NCBI GenBank assembly: GCA_913057785.1
Contig: CAJXPD010000015.1
Location: 1-64,000, forward strand
Direction of reading: 5' to 3'
DNA: 64,000 bases
Source: an uncultured Lewinella sp.
GTDB taxonomy: Bacteria > Bacteroidota > Bacteroidia > Chitinophagales > Saprospiraceae
The notes under the pieces are model-generated. The model saw only the letters and a program-made list of their open reading frames with translations, did not search any database and had not been told where the DNA came from. The translations under genes were made by a program, and so were the position numbers. Position 1 is the stretch's first letter, and the number at the start of each line of letters is the position of its first letter. Positions 10,374 to 18,629 of this stretch are shown here, piece after piece.

Positions 10374-12881
10374 TTATTGATCCGTCATAATTTGAAATTC
10401 AACTAACTCTTGAGAAGGGCACGGTATGCTAATTAGCTTCCCGGCTTCCCGCTGATTAAAGCGCGCTTGATAACCTTCACTACTGATTATCCGGTACGTT
10501 CCTGGTGTTAGTTGCCACAAGCGCAACTCTGCCGCATGGGTCTCATGAGAATGATTAAAAATAGAGAACTTAAGCGAATGCCCAGATTGCTCCTCCAACA
10601 AAGCCGTAAATCCTGCAAAGGTTTTCTCCCAGGTGACTGCTAGATAAGGCGAAGTGCTAGATATAACCACATCTCCCGTGAGCATGGCCTTTATGGCCTC
10701 GCTATCAAGCCGAGCCCCATAGCGCTGGTTGGTAGCTAAAAGGCGATCGGTGAAAATGACTTCGCTAGTCAGCATCTCTTTATTGTAGGCCGTTGTTTCT
10801 AGAAATTGATCGAGTCCTTCAGACAGAAAATCCAGTTCCCCTGTAATCTGGTACCGTACGTAAAAGGGAGCATATTGCAAAAGTAGGTTATCAAAGCGCG
10901 TATCGGCAGTCAGTAAGCGCCACTGCCCCGCCACGCCCCAGAAGGAACGATTCTGCACCATTTTCATTGCCGCCCAAGCCGCGGAGCCCTCTGGCGCATC
11001 TTTACTTTCTGAAATATGATCCTGAACCAACTGAAGGGAAGCAACGATGGGCTCCAGTAAGGTCGAGTCCTGGGTGTGTTGCCAGATAAAAAGCAATTGA
11101 TCCAACATTTGGCCATCTCCCCGATAATCATAATAGTCCCAGAGCATATTGGCTTTATACCAAGTAGGTTCGTCGCCATTGATGGCACCGTCTTCTGATC
11201 GGATGGAAGGCGGCAGGATCCCTTTGGGTTTACCTTTTGCGGTACTTGCAGCAATAGTAGCCCAGGCCATGCTCCAGTCATATAGAGCATCTCGAACCTG
11301 CTTATCTTCTGGGTATCGCCACAGCCAATACCGGAGCGGTTGCATCGCACGGGCATTGTATTGAACATCTCTATTCTTTGGTGGCTTCTCTTCGATCTCA
11401 GTGGCGCTATACCAAGCCGATTTAAATAAGCGGTGTCCATCGGAAGATACACGCGTCCATCTTTCCAAAAAGTGTTTCAGCGTGAATAGGGTTCGGCGAT
11501 GATAGGCGGTGTCTTCAGAAGCCACCAACAATAAGGGCGCAGTATCTGAAACAAACTCCGAAGCATGTTCTACATCATCTACATAACGAGCGTAGCCCTG
11601 GTGCACCTGCTGACTATGCCAAACACCATCTGCCAACTTAATCCAGCCCCTTCGAGCAATCGTATCCCCCGTGTAAATCAAAGGGTGCCAAAATCGTAAG
11701 GCCTCCACATCGTCTCCTAGTTTTCCACCTAACTCTCCATTGCTGGCTTGCCGCTCCTCCACCCAATAATGTACCAAAGAACGGAGTCGCTGCATGGCTA
11801 GCAATTGCTTCCTTGACCAAGCCGGGGCACTAGGGGAAGGAACTAGATCTTCCTTGCTCCCCCACTCTGCCGGCAATTGCTCACCAGTATACATTCTAAG
11901 CAATCGATCAGTGGGATGCGTCTTCCTCAGTAATTGAAAATCAGCTTCAGCGCGCGCTGCCTCTCCTGGATACCGGTACTCCAGATCTAGATGGTGTAAA
12001 AATCTAGCCCTCAGCCAGCGGGCCCGTTCTTCTAGCGGATGGCCGGGTTCACGCAATAATGGATCCAATAGCATACCGCCCTGCTGATGACGGCGGATCA
12101 TACTCATTCTGGTCTTACGTTTGGCCCATTCCCAACCGCGCATATCTCGGATTTCCTCTGCTCTTGCCAACAGATCGAGATATTGCCATTGCTGATAGCA
12201 CCAGTTTCGGTCTGTATTCTTTTGACTCTCAAACCACAATTCTTCCAATAAGGGTTTAATGGATTTATCACGACCTTTCCAAGCACCCAGTTCATGAATC
12301 TGCTCTGCTAGCCATTGCTCTTTAGCTGTCTCGGGTTCACCCGTCGCCACCAGTTCTAGGCTGAGTAATCGAACAGAATCCCGCTCACTGCTAAGTTTAA
12401 AGTGCAGCTGCCCACTAGATGTATTGATATTCCCTAACCAAAGTCGAAAGTGTTCGATGGGGTTTGTCAATGGTTCGGCGGGGGGGCGGAAGCCATGCCA
12501 GCCTAGATTTTGAGCTTGCTGATTGATCTGTAAAGATAAGCTGGATATATATTCCGTTCCTGCATCTGCCGCCAAGCGAATCTGCCAGTTGCCTGGAGAG
12601 ACATCAATCGAAAACTCCAAAGACTTGCCCACCACCCCATCAAGCCATTCCGGTGCTCGAATGGCCTCAAATTTGGGCCTATAGAAATGATCTTGCGGCG
12701 GAACTGCCCAGGAAAAGTTGGAAGCGTGTTTTTCAGCAGTAACCTGAAGGTAGGAGGAGTGAGAACTTGGTCCACGCTGGCCAAAATCCAGTAAAAGACG
12801 ATTTTGGGCATTCCCGCTCGGCAAATGCACGATCAGGAGCATGCCCAGGCAAAGCCATAGGATTGTCCAGTGGTTTTTCAT
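10374..12881 (-). CDS. Secreted 835-aa protein of unknown function, probably helical-toroid carbohydrate-active
   Basis: I do not recognise the family with certainty. The protein has a clear Sec signal peptide (cut near SGNA|QN). Residues about 30-180 look like a beta-sandwich (LLLDFGQRG..., then SIDVSPGNWQIRLAAD) of the kind found in carbohydrate-binding domains. The middle and C-terminal parts (about 190-730) are rich in Trp/Tyr and amphipathic helices (ELGGKLGDDVEALRFW, ANMLWDYYDYRGDG), resembling the (alpha/alpha)n toroids of polysaccharide lyases and some glycosidases. The last ~90 residues look like a small beta-domain. No T9SS domain or lipobox is seen, so it is probably periplasmic. 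It is convergent with the enolase-family gene and divergent from the esterase gene, which fits a glycan-degradation role, but this is inference from architecture only. Confidence 0.6.
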   Translation of the reverse strand: MKNHWTILWLCLGMLLIVHLPSGNAQNRLLLDFGQRGPSSHSSYLQVTAEKHASNFSWAVPPQDHFYRPKFEAIRAPEWLDGVVGKSLEFSIDVSPGNWQIRLAADAGTEYISSLSLQINQQAQNLGWHGFRPPAEPLTNPIEHFRLWLGNINTSSGQLHFKLSSERDSVRLLSLELVATGEPETAKEQWLAEQIHELGAWKGRDKSIKPLLEELWFESQKNTDRNWCYQQWQYLDLLARAEEIRDMRGWEWAKRKTRMSMIRRHQQGGMLLDPLLREPGHPLEERARWLRARFLHHLDLEYRYPGEAARAEADFQLLRKTHPTDRLLRMYTGEQLPAEWGSKEDLVPSPSAPAWSRKQLLAMQRLRSLVHYWVEERQASNGELGGKLGDDVEALRFWHPLIYTGDTIARRGWIKLADGVWHSQQVHQGYARYVDDVEHASEFVSDTAPLLLVASEDTAYHRRTLFTLKHFLERWTRVSSDGHRLFKSAWYSATEIEEKPPKNRDVQYNARAMQPLRYWLWRYPEDKQVRDALYDWSMAWATIAASTAKGKPKGILPPSIRSEDGAINGDEPTWYKANMLWDYYDYRGDGQMLDQLLFIWQHTQDSTLLEPIVASLQLVQDHISESKDAPEGSAAWAAMKMVQNRSFWGVAGQWRLLTADTRFDNLLLQYAPFYVRYQITGELDFLSEGLDQFLETTAYNKEMLTSEVIFTDRLLATNQRYGARLDSEAIKAMLTGDVVISSTSPYLAVTWEKTFAGFTALLEEQSGHSLKFSIFNHSHETHAAELRLWQLTPGTYRIISSEGYQARFNQREAGKLISIPCPSQELVEFQIMTDQ

Positions 12882-12955
12882 TTTCGTTTTGTCTTGATTC
12901 AGGATTTCAATTTACATAAAAAAGAAAAGATTATAGCTTGGCAGCAATTGAATTC

Positions 12956-12986
12956 CCCGAGACACCTGCAGGTAATTTATCTCGGG
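12956..12986. other. Inverted repeat between divergent genes (possible operator)
   Basis: Perfect 7-base arms CCCGAGA and TCTCGGG flank a segment that itself contains the 10-base palindrome ACCTGCAGGT. It lies in the 218-base divergent spacer between the 835-aa protein gene and the esterase gene. It has no adjacent T-run in either direction, so an operator or an untranslated-leader hairpin is more likely than a terminator. Confidence 0.35.
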
Positions 12987-13025
12987 AAAACTATTTTTGG
13001 TCCTTCTCCCTTGGCAGATAATACC

Positions 13026-13033
13026 TACATTTG
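13026..13033 (+). promoter_or_regulatory. Candidate Bacteroidota -7 box (TACATTTG) for the esterase operon
   Basis: TACATTTG matches the TAnnTTTG -7 consensus exactly and would place the transcript start about 60 bases before the ATG at 13100. A TTG lies upstream at 12997-12999, but the 26-base gap is longer than the usual 17-23. A second exact match, TATTTTTG, is at 12992-12999. The call rests on sequence match alone. Confidence 0.3.
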
Positions 13034-13099
13034 GGCTTCTGCCGAAACCTTAGCAGAAAGAGTAATTAAAATCAAAACGATTACGAAAACTTAAGCAAG

Positions 13100-13993
13100 A
13101 TGAAAAAACTTCTAATTCCTTTTTGTCTCCTCATCAGCTTACCCCTGATCGCCCAGGAAATCCAAAAATCCACCCATCTTTATGCAGAAAAGGACGGACA
13201 AAGGTTGGAATTGGACGTCTATCAAACCGCCAATCCAAAGGGAGTAGCGCGTCCGGTGTTGATTTGGGTGCATGGCGGAGGATTTTCAGGAGGACAGCGG
13301 GACAATAAAATGGAAGTCCGTTTAATGGAAGCGGTAGCGAGTCAAGGATATGTGGGCGTATCGATCACTTATCGTCTGCTTCGAAAAGGTGAAGACACGG
13401 GTTTTAGTTGTGATTGCCCGAGGAGTGAAAAGGTCAAGGTGTTTCAAGAAAGTGCCTACGATACCTGGGATGCAATTCATTATATACACCAAGAAAAAGA
13501 GAAGTTTCAAATTGATCCAGAGAAGATCATTGTAGGAGGAAGCAGTGCTGGAGCGGAAGCCATCCTAAATGCGGTGTATTTGAAAGATTGGTTATTTGAA
13601 TCCGAAAGCAAATATGATGATATCCAGATAGCGGGCGTTTGGTCGCAAGCGGGAGCCATAGTGGACGAAAGATATATAGGATCCCATAATGCGGTACCCG
13701 GCGTCTTTTTCCATGGCACAAAGGATAACCTGGTCCCATATGCCACTGCTCCGCACCATTACTGCGCGCCCGAACGTGCTGGCTACATCTGGCTAGATGG
13801 ATCAGCCACCATCACCGCAAAGCTGAAAGAACACCAAGGTTCCTACCTGATGTACACTTACATTGGAGCAAAACATGAAATTGCCGGTGTACAATTCGAG
13901 GAACTGCCTGCCGTCTTTGATTTTTTTGCGCAAATCTTTGATGGTCAAAAACAGATACAGCAAGAAGTGATCATTGACAAGACGAAAAACTAA
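13100..13993 (+). CDS. Exported alpha/beta-hydrolase (carbohydrate-esterase-like)
   Basis: Serine esterase of the alpha/beta-hydrolase fold, probably removing acyl groups from a sugar or small ester in the periplasm. It carries a Sec signal peptide (MKKLLIPFCLLISLPLIAQE). Family marks are the oxyanion motif HGGGFSGG near residue 58, the nucleophile elbow GGSSAG with S149, an acid at D209 (GTKDN) and H259 (AKHE), giving a complete triad. A short insertion FSCDCP near 102 could form a disulfide. The length (297 aa) is normal. The AhpD-like gene follows after 35 bases, so both are likely co-transcribed. The exact substrate is not visible; acetyl- or feruloyl-esterase activity is possible. Confidence 0.85.
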   Translation: MKKLLIPFCLLISLPLIAQEIQKSTHLYAEKDGQRLELDVYQTANPKGVARPVLIWVHGGGFSGGQRDNKMEVRLMEAVASQGYVGVSITYRLLRKGEDTGFSCDCPRSEKVKVFQESAYDTWDAIHYIHQEKEKFQIDPEKIIVGGSSAGAEAILNAVYLKDWLFESESKYDDIQIAGVWSQAGAIVDERYIGSHNAVPGVFFHGTKDNLVPYATAPHHYCAPERAGYIWLDGSATITAKLKEHQGSYLMYTYIGAKHEIAGVQFEELPAVFDFFAQIFDGQKQIQQEVIIDKTKN

Positions 13994-14028
13994 GGCATAG
14001 AATGCTCTAACTAATATAAATACCAGAT

Positions 14029-14628
14029 ATGAAACAACCACTTGTATCTCCATTGGACAGAAATGCCAATAAAGAGGCTGAGGAAATGGCCCGTTTTTAT
14101 GAAGAGACCCTAGGTTTTACCCCCAATAGTCTTTTCACAATGATGCATCGTCCGCGCATCGCTACTGCTTTCCTAGAAATGAATCAAGCAGTGATGGAAA
14201 ATAAAGGACGCGTAACCAGTGCCCTGAAACGGCTGATAGCTTATCTATCCAGCATGACTACTGGCTGCCGCTATTGTGAAGCACATGCCATTAGAGCCGC
14301 CGTTCGCTATGGTTCGGAGGAAGATAAATTGCAAAATATCTGGGATTATAAAACCTACCCAGCATTCTCTGACGCAGAAAGAGCCGCCTTTGATCTAGCC
14401 ATAGCGGCCTCCTCCGTACCGAATGCTGTGGATGATGAAATCTCAGAGAATATGCGGGCCCATTGGGATCAGGGTGAGATTGTAGAAATCATGGGTGTGA
14501 TTGCCTTATTCGGATACCTCAATCGTTGGAATGACAGTATGGGAACCCAGTTGGAAGAGCCTGCTGCTGAAGATGGAAACAACTTGCTGTCCGGGCATGG
14601 ATGGTCTCGTGGGAAGCATCAGTATTAA
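14029..14628 (+). CDS. AhpD-like / carboxymuconolactone decarboxylase family protein
   Basis: Small all-helical protein of the CMD/AhpD family. The active motif is intact: C80-x-x-C83-x-x-H86 (CRYCEAH), the disulfide/proton-relay site of alkylhydroperoxidase D-like proteins. It has no signal peptide, so it is cytosolic. It follows the esterase gene by 35 bases and is likely in the same operon. Members act as peroxidases or, less often, as decarboxylases; the sequence alone cannot tell which. Length (199 aa) is typical of the longer peroxidase-related subgroup. Confidence 0.85.
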   Translation: MKQPLVSPLDRNANKEAEEMARFYEETLGFTPNSLFTMMHRPRIATAFLEMNQAVMENKGRVTSALKRLIAYLSSMTTGCRYCEAHAIRAAVRYGSEEDKLQNIWDYKTYPAFSDAERAAFDLAIAASSVPNAVDDEISENMRAHWDQGEIVEIMGVIALFGYLNRWNDSMGTQLEEPAAEDGNNLLSGHGWSRGKHQY

Positions 14629-15181
14629 TACGCTACAACTAGACGACCCGAAAATTAAATGCATGCAAAAAGACTCCCCTGCCATCCGCGTACACTAAGC
14701 AAAATCGCGAATGACAGAAGGAGCTAACATGTATTTAGTTGTTGGGCCTCCCAACCCGAATCTTTTGGTGCCAGCAGCATTTGAAGTAGAACGTGAAATC
14801 CCTCAAGACAACATCAAGTAGCAAAGTCCTGTTGATCGAGAGGAACTCAAAAAAGCATAGCTTCACGGCACCAGGTATCCGTTTACCCCTTCAAACGGAG
14901 CCAATCTTTGTGTCGTCCAAGATAAAGTTTAGCTCCAGGATACTGATTCGGGCTTGGGAACTCTTGTCGCAATAACGAATTTGATAGTAGGCGTTGGATC
15001 TAATCGTTTTGGGTCTATAAGGTGCTTTTATGAGAGTAACTGGCGGCTCCGTAGGAATACCGCCAGTGGGCACGGTGGGGTATGTTCAATTTCGGCTAAG
15101 TGTTACTGGAGATTACTGAATAACTTACTTTTCCTTAGCAGGAATACTTAAAAATTTAGATTCAAAGCTGTCCCCTCTTCT
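14629..15181. other. 553-base spacer without a convincing gene
   Basis: Between the AhpD-like gene (plus) and the 102-aa protein gene (minus). All ORFs here are short, overlapping and featureless. The one clear structure is the GC-rich inverted repeat listed separately at 15039-15067. No remnant of a known gene could be recognised. Confidence 0.45.
15039..15067. repeat. Perfect 8-base inverted repeat (stem-loop)
   Basis: Arms ACTGGCGG and CCGCCAGT enclose a 13-base loop that contains a small inner TCC/GGA pair. It sits between two genes that converge on it, so a bidirectional terminator is possible, but no T-run follows on either strand and it is about 115 bases from the nearer stop codon. 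Confidence 0.5.
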
Positions 15182-15490
15182 TTATGGACGGTATTTGGAT
15201 AGTAAAGAAGATTCTTTTTTCTGTTTTTCAACTGAAAAATAAGCCGTACAACTACGCTGACACTTTGCCAATCTCCGGTTGTAGGCCGCCAACTTGTCTG
15301 CATCTTGATCCGCCAAAAAAGTTACTTTTTCTTCAAGAAGGTTTAGACAACTGCTACAAGTAATAGGATCGTCGGACGTAACAACTGGCGTAGCTGATGT
15401 CTGATCCGAAGTCCAAGTCTCCAAACAAATTGACCTTGTTACAATCCAAAGCATTGTTAGGCCAAAGAAAACCAACCAGGTTCTTAGCAT
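15182..15490 (-). CDS. Small exported Cys-rich hypothetical protein
   Basis: Not recognised. The 102-aa product begins with a hydrophobic signal or anchor segment (LVFFGLTMLWIVT). It then has a CSSC pair (C45, C48) and a CQRSC pair (C77, C81) separated by a predicted helix, a pattern that could make a disulfide-linked helical hairpin. It lies 135 bases downstream of the sigma-factor/membrane-protein pair in the same direction and may belong to that transcription unit. Being exported and positioned after a regulatory pair suggests an envelope-related role, but this is inference only. Confidence 0.6.
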   Translation of the reverse strand: MLRTWLVFFGLTMLWIVTRSICLETWTSDQTSATPVVTSDDPITCSSCLNLLEEKVTFLADQDADKLAAYNRRLAKCQRSCTAYFSVEKQKKESSLLSKYRP

Positions 15491-15625
15491 AAGTAATAGG
15501 ATATTCTGGTTAACAGAAAAAAGTACAGGTAATATGGAGTCTGGCTTTTGCTATTCATGCCCGTGGAATTACAGGCAGTCCAACTGCTCTTTCTTTCTCT
15601 TTAAGCTTTGTGAACCAGTTCCTCC

Positions 15626-16942
15626 TTATTGGCTAAAGTCATACTGTAGGCCTAATCGTAAACTCCAGTAGTTCAGTTGGAAAAATTCGAGTTCCTGCGT
15701 TTCAAAAGCATGCTGGTACTGCAGTTCCGGGTTAAAACTCAACCTTCTATTGAGCTGTATCTGGCCTTCCAATCCCAATCTGAGATTTCTAAGCGAGAAG
15801 GGAGCTGTCGGCTCGTTGCTGAATAGTTTATATTCTCCCAGCCCATTCAAATATTCATATTCCAAGCGATGTCTCACTGGTTTAACAGCCACCATGCCCA
15901 CCTTTAGAGCTGTGTTCCAAGTTTTCCGTTCAAAGAGTTGCTGGCGCAGACTCACGGGAATCTGCAAATACGAAAAATAGCCTTTCAATTCATGTAAAAC
16001 ATCGGAGGGATCTTCAGGATCTAAAATTGGAAATGGTTCGAATTGCTCGGGGTTCTTTAGATCAAAATTCATAGATAGCCAATCCGCTCCGATTACCAAG
16101 CTGCGTTCTTGCGGCAGTTTAATGGCTAACTCTCCTCCGAAAGAGAAGGAAGAGCCGCCCAATTCATGTGAAGGCAAAACCAAGGGTGTAAAGCTTCCTT
16201 GTACCGCTGCCCCAACTGGCGTAAAGTAATACAATGGGCTAATGGTAGATTTTTTATAGGGTACAATTGGCAAGCCTGGACCCTCCACAGATGCTTTCAC
16301 CCAAGACGGTTGGGTACGTAGGTACTTTAATCTACCACTTCTGACCGAAGCTGCCGGTGTAGCCCAAAAGTCTTCTTCTCCCTGCGTTTCCAAAGCTAGG
16401 CTATCCGTAGCAAAAAAACCGGAGCTTGGACTACGCTCAAGCAAGGAATAACGATTTTCATCCAAACTCCAGCTGTACATTCCTTGATCAAAGACCGGTT
16501 GACCACTAAGAGACCTTGCTATTCCGGGCTGGCTAAGCAACCTAGGGGACGCAGGTCGATAAAGGCTTGGAAAACTGGCCAAAGCCTCCTCAACCGGTAA
16601 ATATTTCTCTCTATAAATAATTGTATAAATGGTATCGTACTGCTGAATAATTTGCTGGTGAATAATAGTATCGTTAGTAGTCTGAGCCGTGGTTAACTGA
16701 TTTTCTAGGTGATCTAACTTTGATTGCATATTGGATAATCGCTGCAACAAGAACCCTCCACCGGTCAAAAGCAGTAGCAATACGGAAGACAAGATCCAAG
16801 GGACCCAAGCGATACCTGAAGCTCCTCCCCCACGGCCGCGAAGCCGCTTCTGCATGTCTTGTAAAGCCAAGGTATCCGGTTCGTACTCAGGGGGAGATTC
16901 CAGGATATCTTTTAACTTTTCATCAAAGTAGTTATCACCCAT
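15626..16942 (-). CDS. Membrane protein coupled to an ECF sigma factor; TM segment plus barrel-like C-terminus
   Basis: Probable regulator or partner of the upstream ECF sigma factor. Residues 1-42 are acidic/basic and cytoplasmic-looking, 45-66 form one TM helix (WILSSVLLLLLTGGGFLLQ), 68-95 form a short coiled coil, and the last ~170 residues alternate like an outer-membrane or porin-like barrel (RLGLEGQIQL, ending LRLGLQYDFSQ). The start codon lies inside the sigma gene, with an 8-base overlap, so translation is coupled. That position is where Bacteroidota anti-sigma factors are found, but no recognised anti-sigma (FecR or zinc-binding) motif is visible. A single protein with an inner-membrane helix and barrel-type strands is unusual. 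Confidence 0.72.
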   Translation of the reverse strand: MGDNYFDEKLKDILESPPEYEPDTLALQDMQKRLRGRGGGASGIAWVPWILSSVLLLLLTGGGFLLQRLSNMQSKLDHLENQLTTAQTTNDTIIHQQIIQQYDTIYTIIYREKYLPVEEALASFPSLYRPASPRLLSQPGIARSLSGQPVFDQGMYSWSLDENRYSLLERSPSSGFFATDSLALETQGEEDFWATPAASVRSGRLKYLRTQPSWVKASVEGPGLPIVPYKKSTISPLYYFTPVGAAVQGSFTPLVLPSHELGGSSFSFGGELAIKLPQERSLVIGADWLSMNFDLKNPEQFEPFPILDPEDPSDVLHELKGYFSYLQIPVSLRQQLFERKTWNTALKVGMVAVKPVRHRLEYEYLNGLGEYKLFSNEPTAPFSLRNLRLGLEGQIQLNRRLSFNPELQYQHAFETQELEFFQLNYWSLRLGLQYDFSQ

Positions 16943-17501
16943 ATTTTTTGGTTTTAGAAGAAAAACCCTTGTTGGCGCTCAACTGCTCCTTAATCTTTAA
17001 TCGGGCTTTGGCTAAATTGGATTTCGAGGTTCCTATTGATATATTCAGCTGTTTAGCAATTTCTGCGTGAGTATGTCCCTCCACAACGTACAGATTGAAA
17101 ACCATCCGATAGGCTGGTGGCAGGACCTGCATTATTTCTAGCAAGTCTTCAAATGCCAAATTGTCTAAGGCTTCATTATAGGATGTTCCGGCTGGCCGGA
17201 CGGCAGGTGCTTCTTCTTCTTGATCTCGCTTGTACTTGCGGTAGTGGTCGATCGCTGCATTAACCAATATTCTTCGTAACCAGGGTCTAAAGGCATGCTT
17301 GGCGTCGTACTGCTCTATTTTGGTAAATACTTTTAGAAAGCCATCATTCAGCATTTCAACCGCTAATTCTCGCTTACGAGCATAACGGAGACAAATCCCC
17401 ATCCCATAGCTGTAGTATTGGCGATACAGTTCCATCTGACTGCGCTCTTCTCCTTTAATACAACCTTCGATTAAAAAAGCTAATTGCTTATTTTCAGTCA
17501 T
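16935..17501 (-). CDS. ECF-family RNA polymerase sigma factor
   Basis: Extracytoplasmic-function (sigma-70 family, group 4) sigma factor that redirects RNA polymerase to a small regulon. Region 2 is at about residues 25-92 (NDGFLKVFTKIEQYD, then WLRRILVNAAIDHYRK), and region 4 is at about 125-180 with its HTH (HAEIAKQLNISIGTSKSNL). Length 188 aa is normal. The stop overlaps the start of the downstream membrane protein by 8 bases, a typical sigma/anti-sigma arrangement. The linker between regions 2 and 4 is acidic (RDQEEEAP). Confidence 0.93.
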   Translation of the reverse strand: MTENKQLAFLIEGCIKGEERSQMELYRQYYSYGMGICLRYARKRELAVEMLNDGFLKVFTKIEQYDAKHAFRPWLRRILVNAAIDHYRKYKRDQEEEAPAVRPAGTSYNEALDNLAFEDLLEIMQVLPPAYRMVFNLYVVEGHTHAEIAKQLNISIGTSKSNLAKARLKIKEQLSANKGFSSKTKKYG

Positions 17502-17784
17502 GCTCCTTGCTTGCTTACATAGACCTTACGGGTGCGACTTGGGGGTGGGTTGCCTCATTTCAAAAATTTCCTACTTTTTTTTCGCTTTTTTATCTAGTTC
17601 CGTGCAAATCTGGTCGGAAGGCTGCATATTTTTTGGTGTTTGCACCTTGGGTGCTCAATAAAAGCAGGTGACAATCATCATCTTTTGATGCACTTGATTC
17701 CTCTATCTTGGAGATCTATTACCTAGTGGTGACCAGGCGTAGTTACTGAATTGCCTCTTTACCACTCAAAATCTTGATAATTGT

Positions 17785-18516
17785 ATGGTTCACAATGAAG
17801 AAGAATTGCATCATCAATCCCATAGCTTTTCCCGCTATCAAAACTACTTAGGAGAATTTGTCTACGGTGGAATAGATGGCAGTGTAACGACCTTTGCGGT
17901 GGTAGCGGGATCGGTAGGTGCTGGGTTAGATAGTGCCATTATTATAATTCTAGGATTTGCTAATCTATTTGCTGATGGCTTTGCCATGTCCATCGGTGCC
18001 TACCTTTCCACCCGATCGGAGCAGGACAATTATGAAAAACACAAAAGAGTAGAATATCATGAGGTGGAAGCTTTCCCAGAGGCCGAGCGGAAAGAAGTAG
18101 AGGACATCTATCGGGAGAAAGGATTTGAAGGTGAATTGCTTCAACAGGTAGTAGATGTCATAACAGCGGACAAGGACAGATGGGTGGATGTGATGATGAA
18201 AGAGGAATTGAAGATGATGAAGGAAAGCAAATCTGCTTTTATGGTGGGATTCGTGACTTATGTATCCTTTATTTTCATCGGTCTAATCCCACTCAGCCTG
18301 TATGTTTGGGATTATGTGTGGGGTTATCCGGGAAATCTCTTCCTAGGCACGAGTATTTTGACTTCTCTTGGCTTTATCATAGTTGGTTTTCTAAAGACTT
18401 ATGTAACGGAAACCAACCGGCTGAAGGGTATTGGGGAAACACTGCTCTTAGGGGTACTGGCTGCCTTGGTTTCCTATTATGTGGGGGATTTTCTAGAGCA
18501 ACTGATTCGCCAATAA
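17785..18516 (+). CDS. VIT1/CCC1-family Fe2+/Mn2+ transporter
   Basis: Inner-membrane transporter of the vacuolar iron transporter family, which moves ferrous iron or manganese out of the cytosol. The first helix carries the hallmark [19 protein letters not shown], followed by [19 protein letters not shown] soluble, Glu/Met-rich helical region (about residues 90-150, with [12 protein letters not shown]) matches the cytoplasmic metal-binding domain. Two to three further helices follow. Length (243 aa) is normal. It is divergent from the ECF operon. Confidence 0.92.
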   Translation: MVHNEEELHHQSHSFSRYQNYLGEFVYGGIDGSVTTFAVVAGSVGAGLDSAIIIILGFANLFADGFAMSIGAYLSTRSEQDNYEKHKRVEYHEVEAFPEAERKEVEDIYREKGFEGELLQQVVDVITADKDRWVDVMMKEELKMMKESKSAFMVGFVTYVSFIFIGLIPLSLYVWDYVWGYPGNLFLGTSILTSLGFIIVGFLKTYVTETNRLKGIGETLLLGVLAALVSYYVGDFLEQLIRQ

Positions 18517-18555
18517 GCAGGAGCAAGACAAGGTCAGACATTTCCATTCTGGTGT

Positions 18556-18592
18556 AAAAAAAAGGAGGCCGTTGCATTACTGCAGCGGCCTC
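18556..18592 (-). terminator. Rho-independent terminator of the cohesin-like giant gene
   Basis: On the minus strand an 11-bp stem with one G-U pair (GAGGCCGCTGC / GCAACGGCCTC, six-base loop) is followed directly by eight T residues. It lies 38 bases beyond the stop codon of the 3897-aa gene. The hairpin could also stop plus-strand transcripts from the VIT gene, but there is no T-run on that side. Confidence 0.85.
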
Positions 18593-18629
18593 TCCAATAT
18601 AATTCAGTAAGTTATAGCCGAAATTTCAA

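Noticed and set aside
14711-14821. 36-codon ORF MTEGANMYLVV... after the AhpD-like gene
   Set aside because: Too short, no start context or recognisable homology; possible chance ORF.
18180-18557. 125-codon plus-strand ORF overlapping the VIT transporter gene
   Set aside because: A shifted-frame shadow of the VIT gene, which has clear family motifs.
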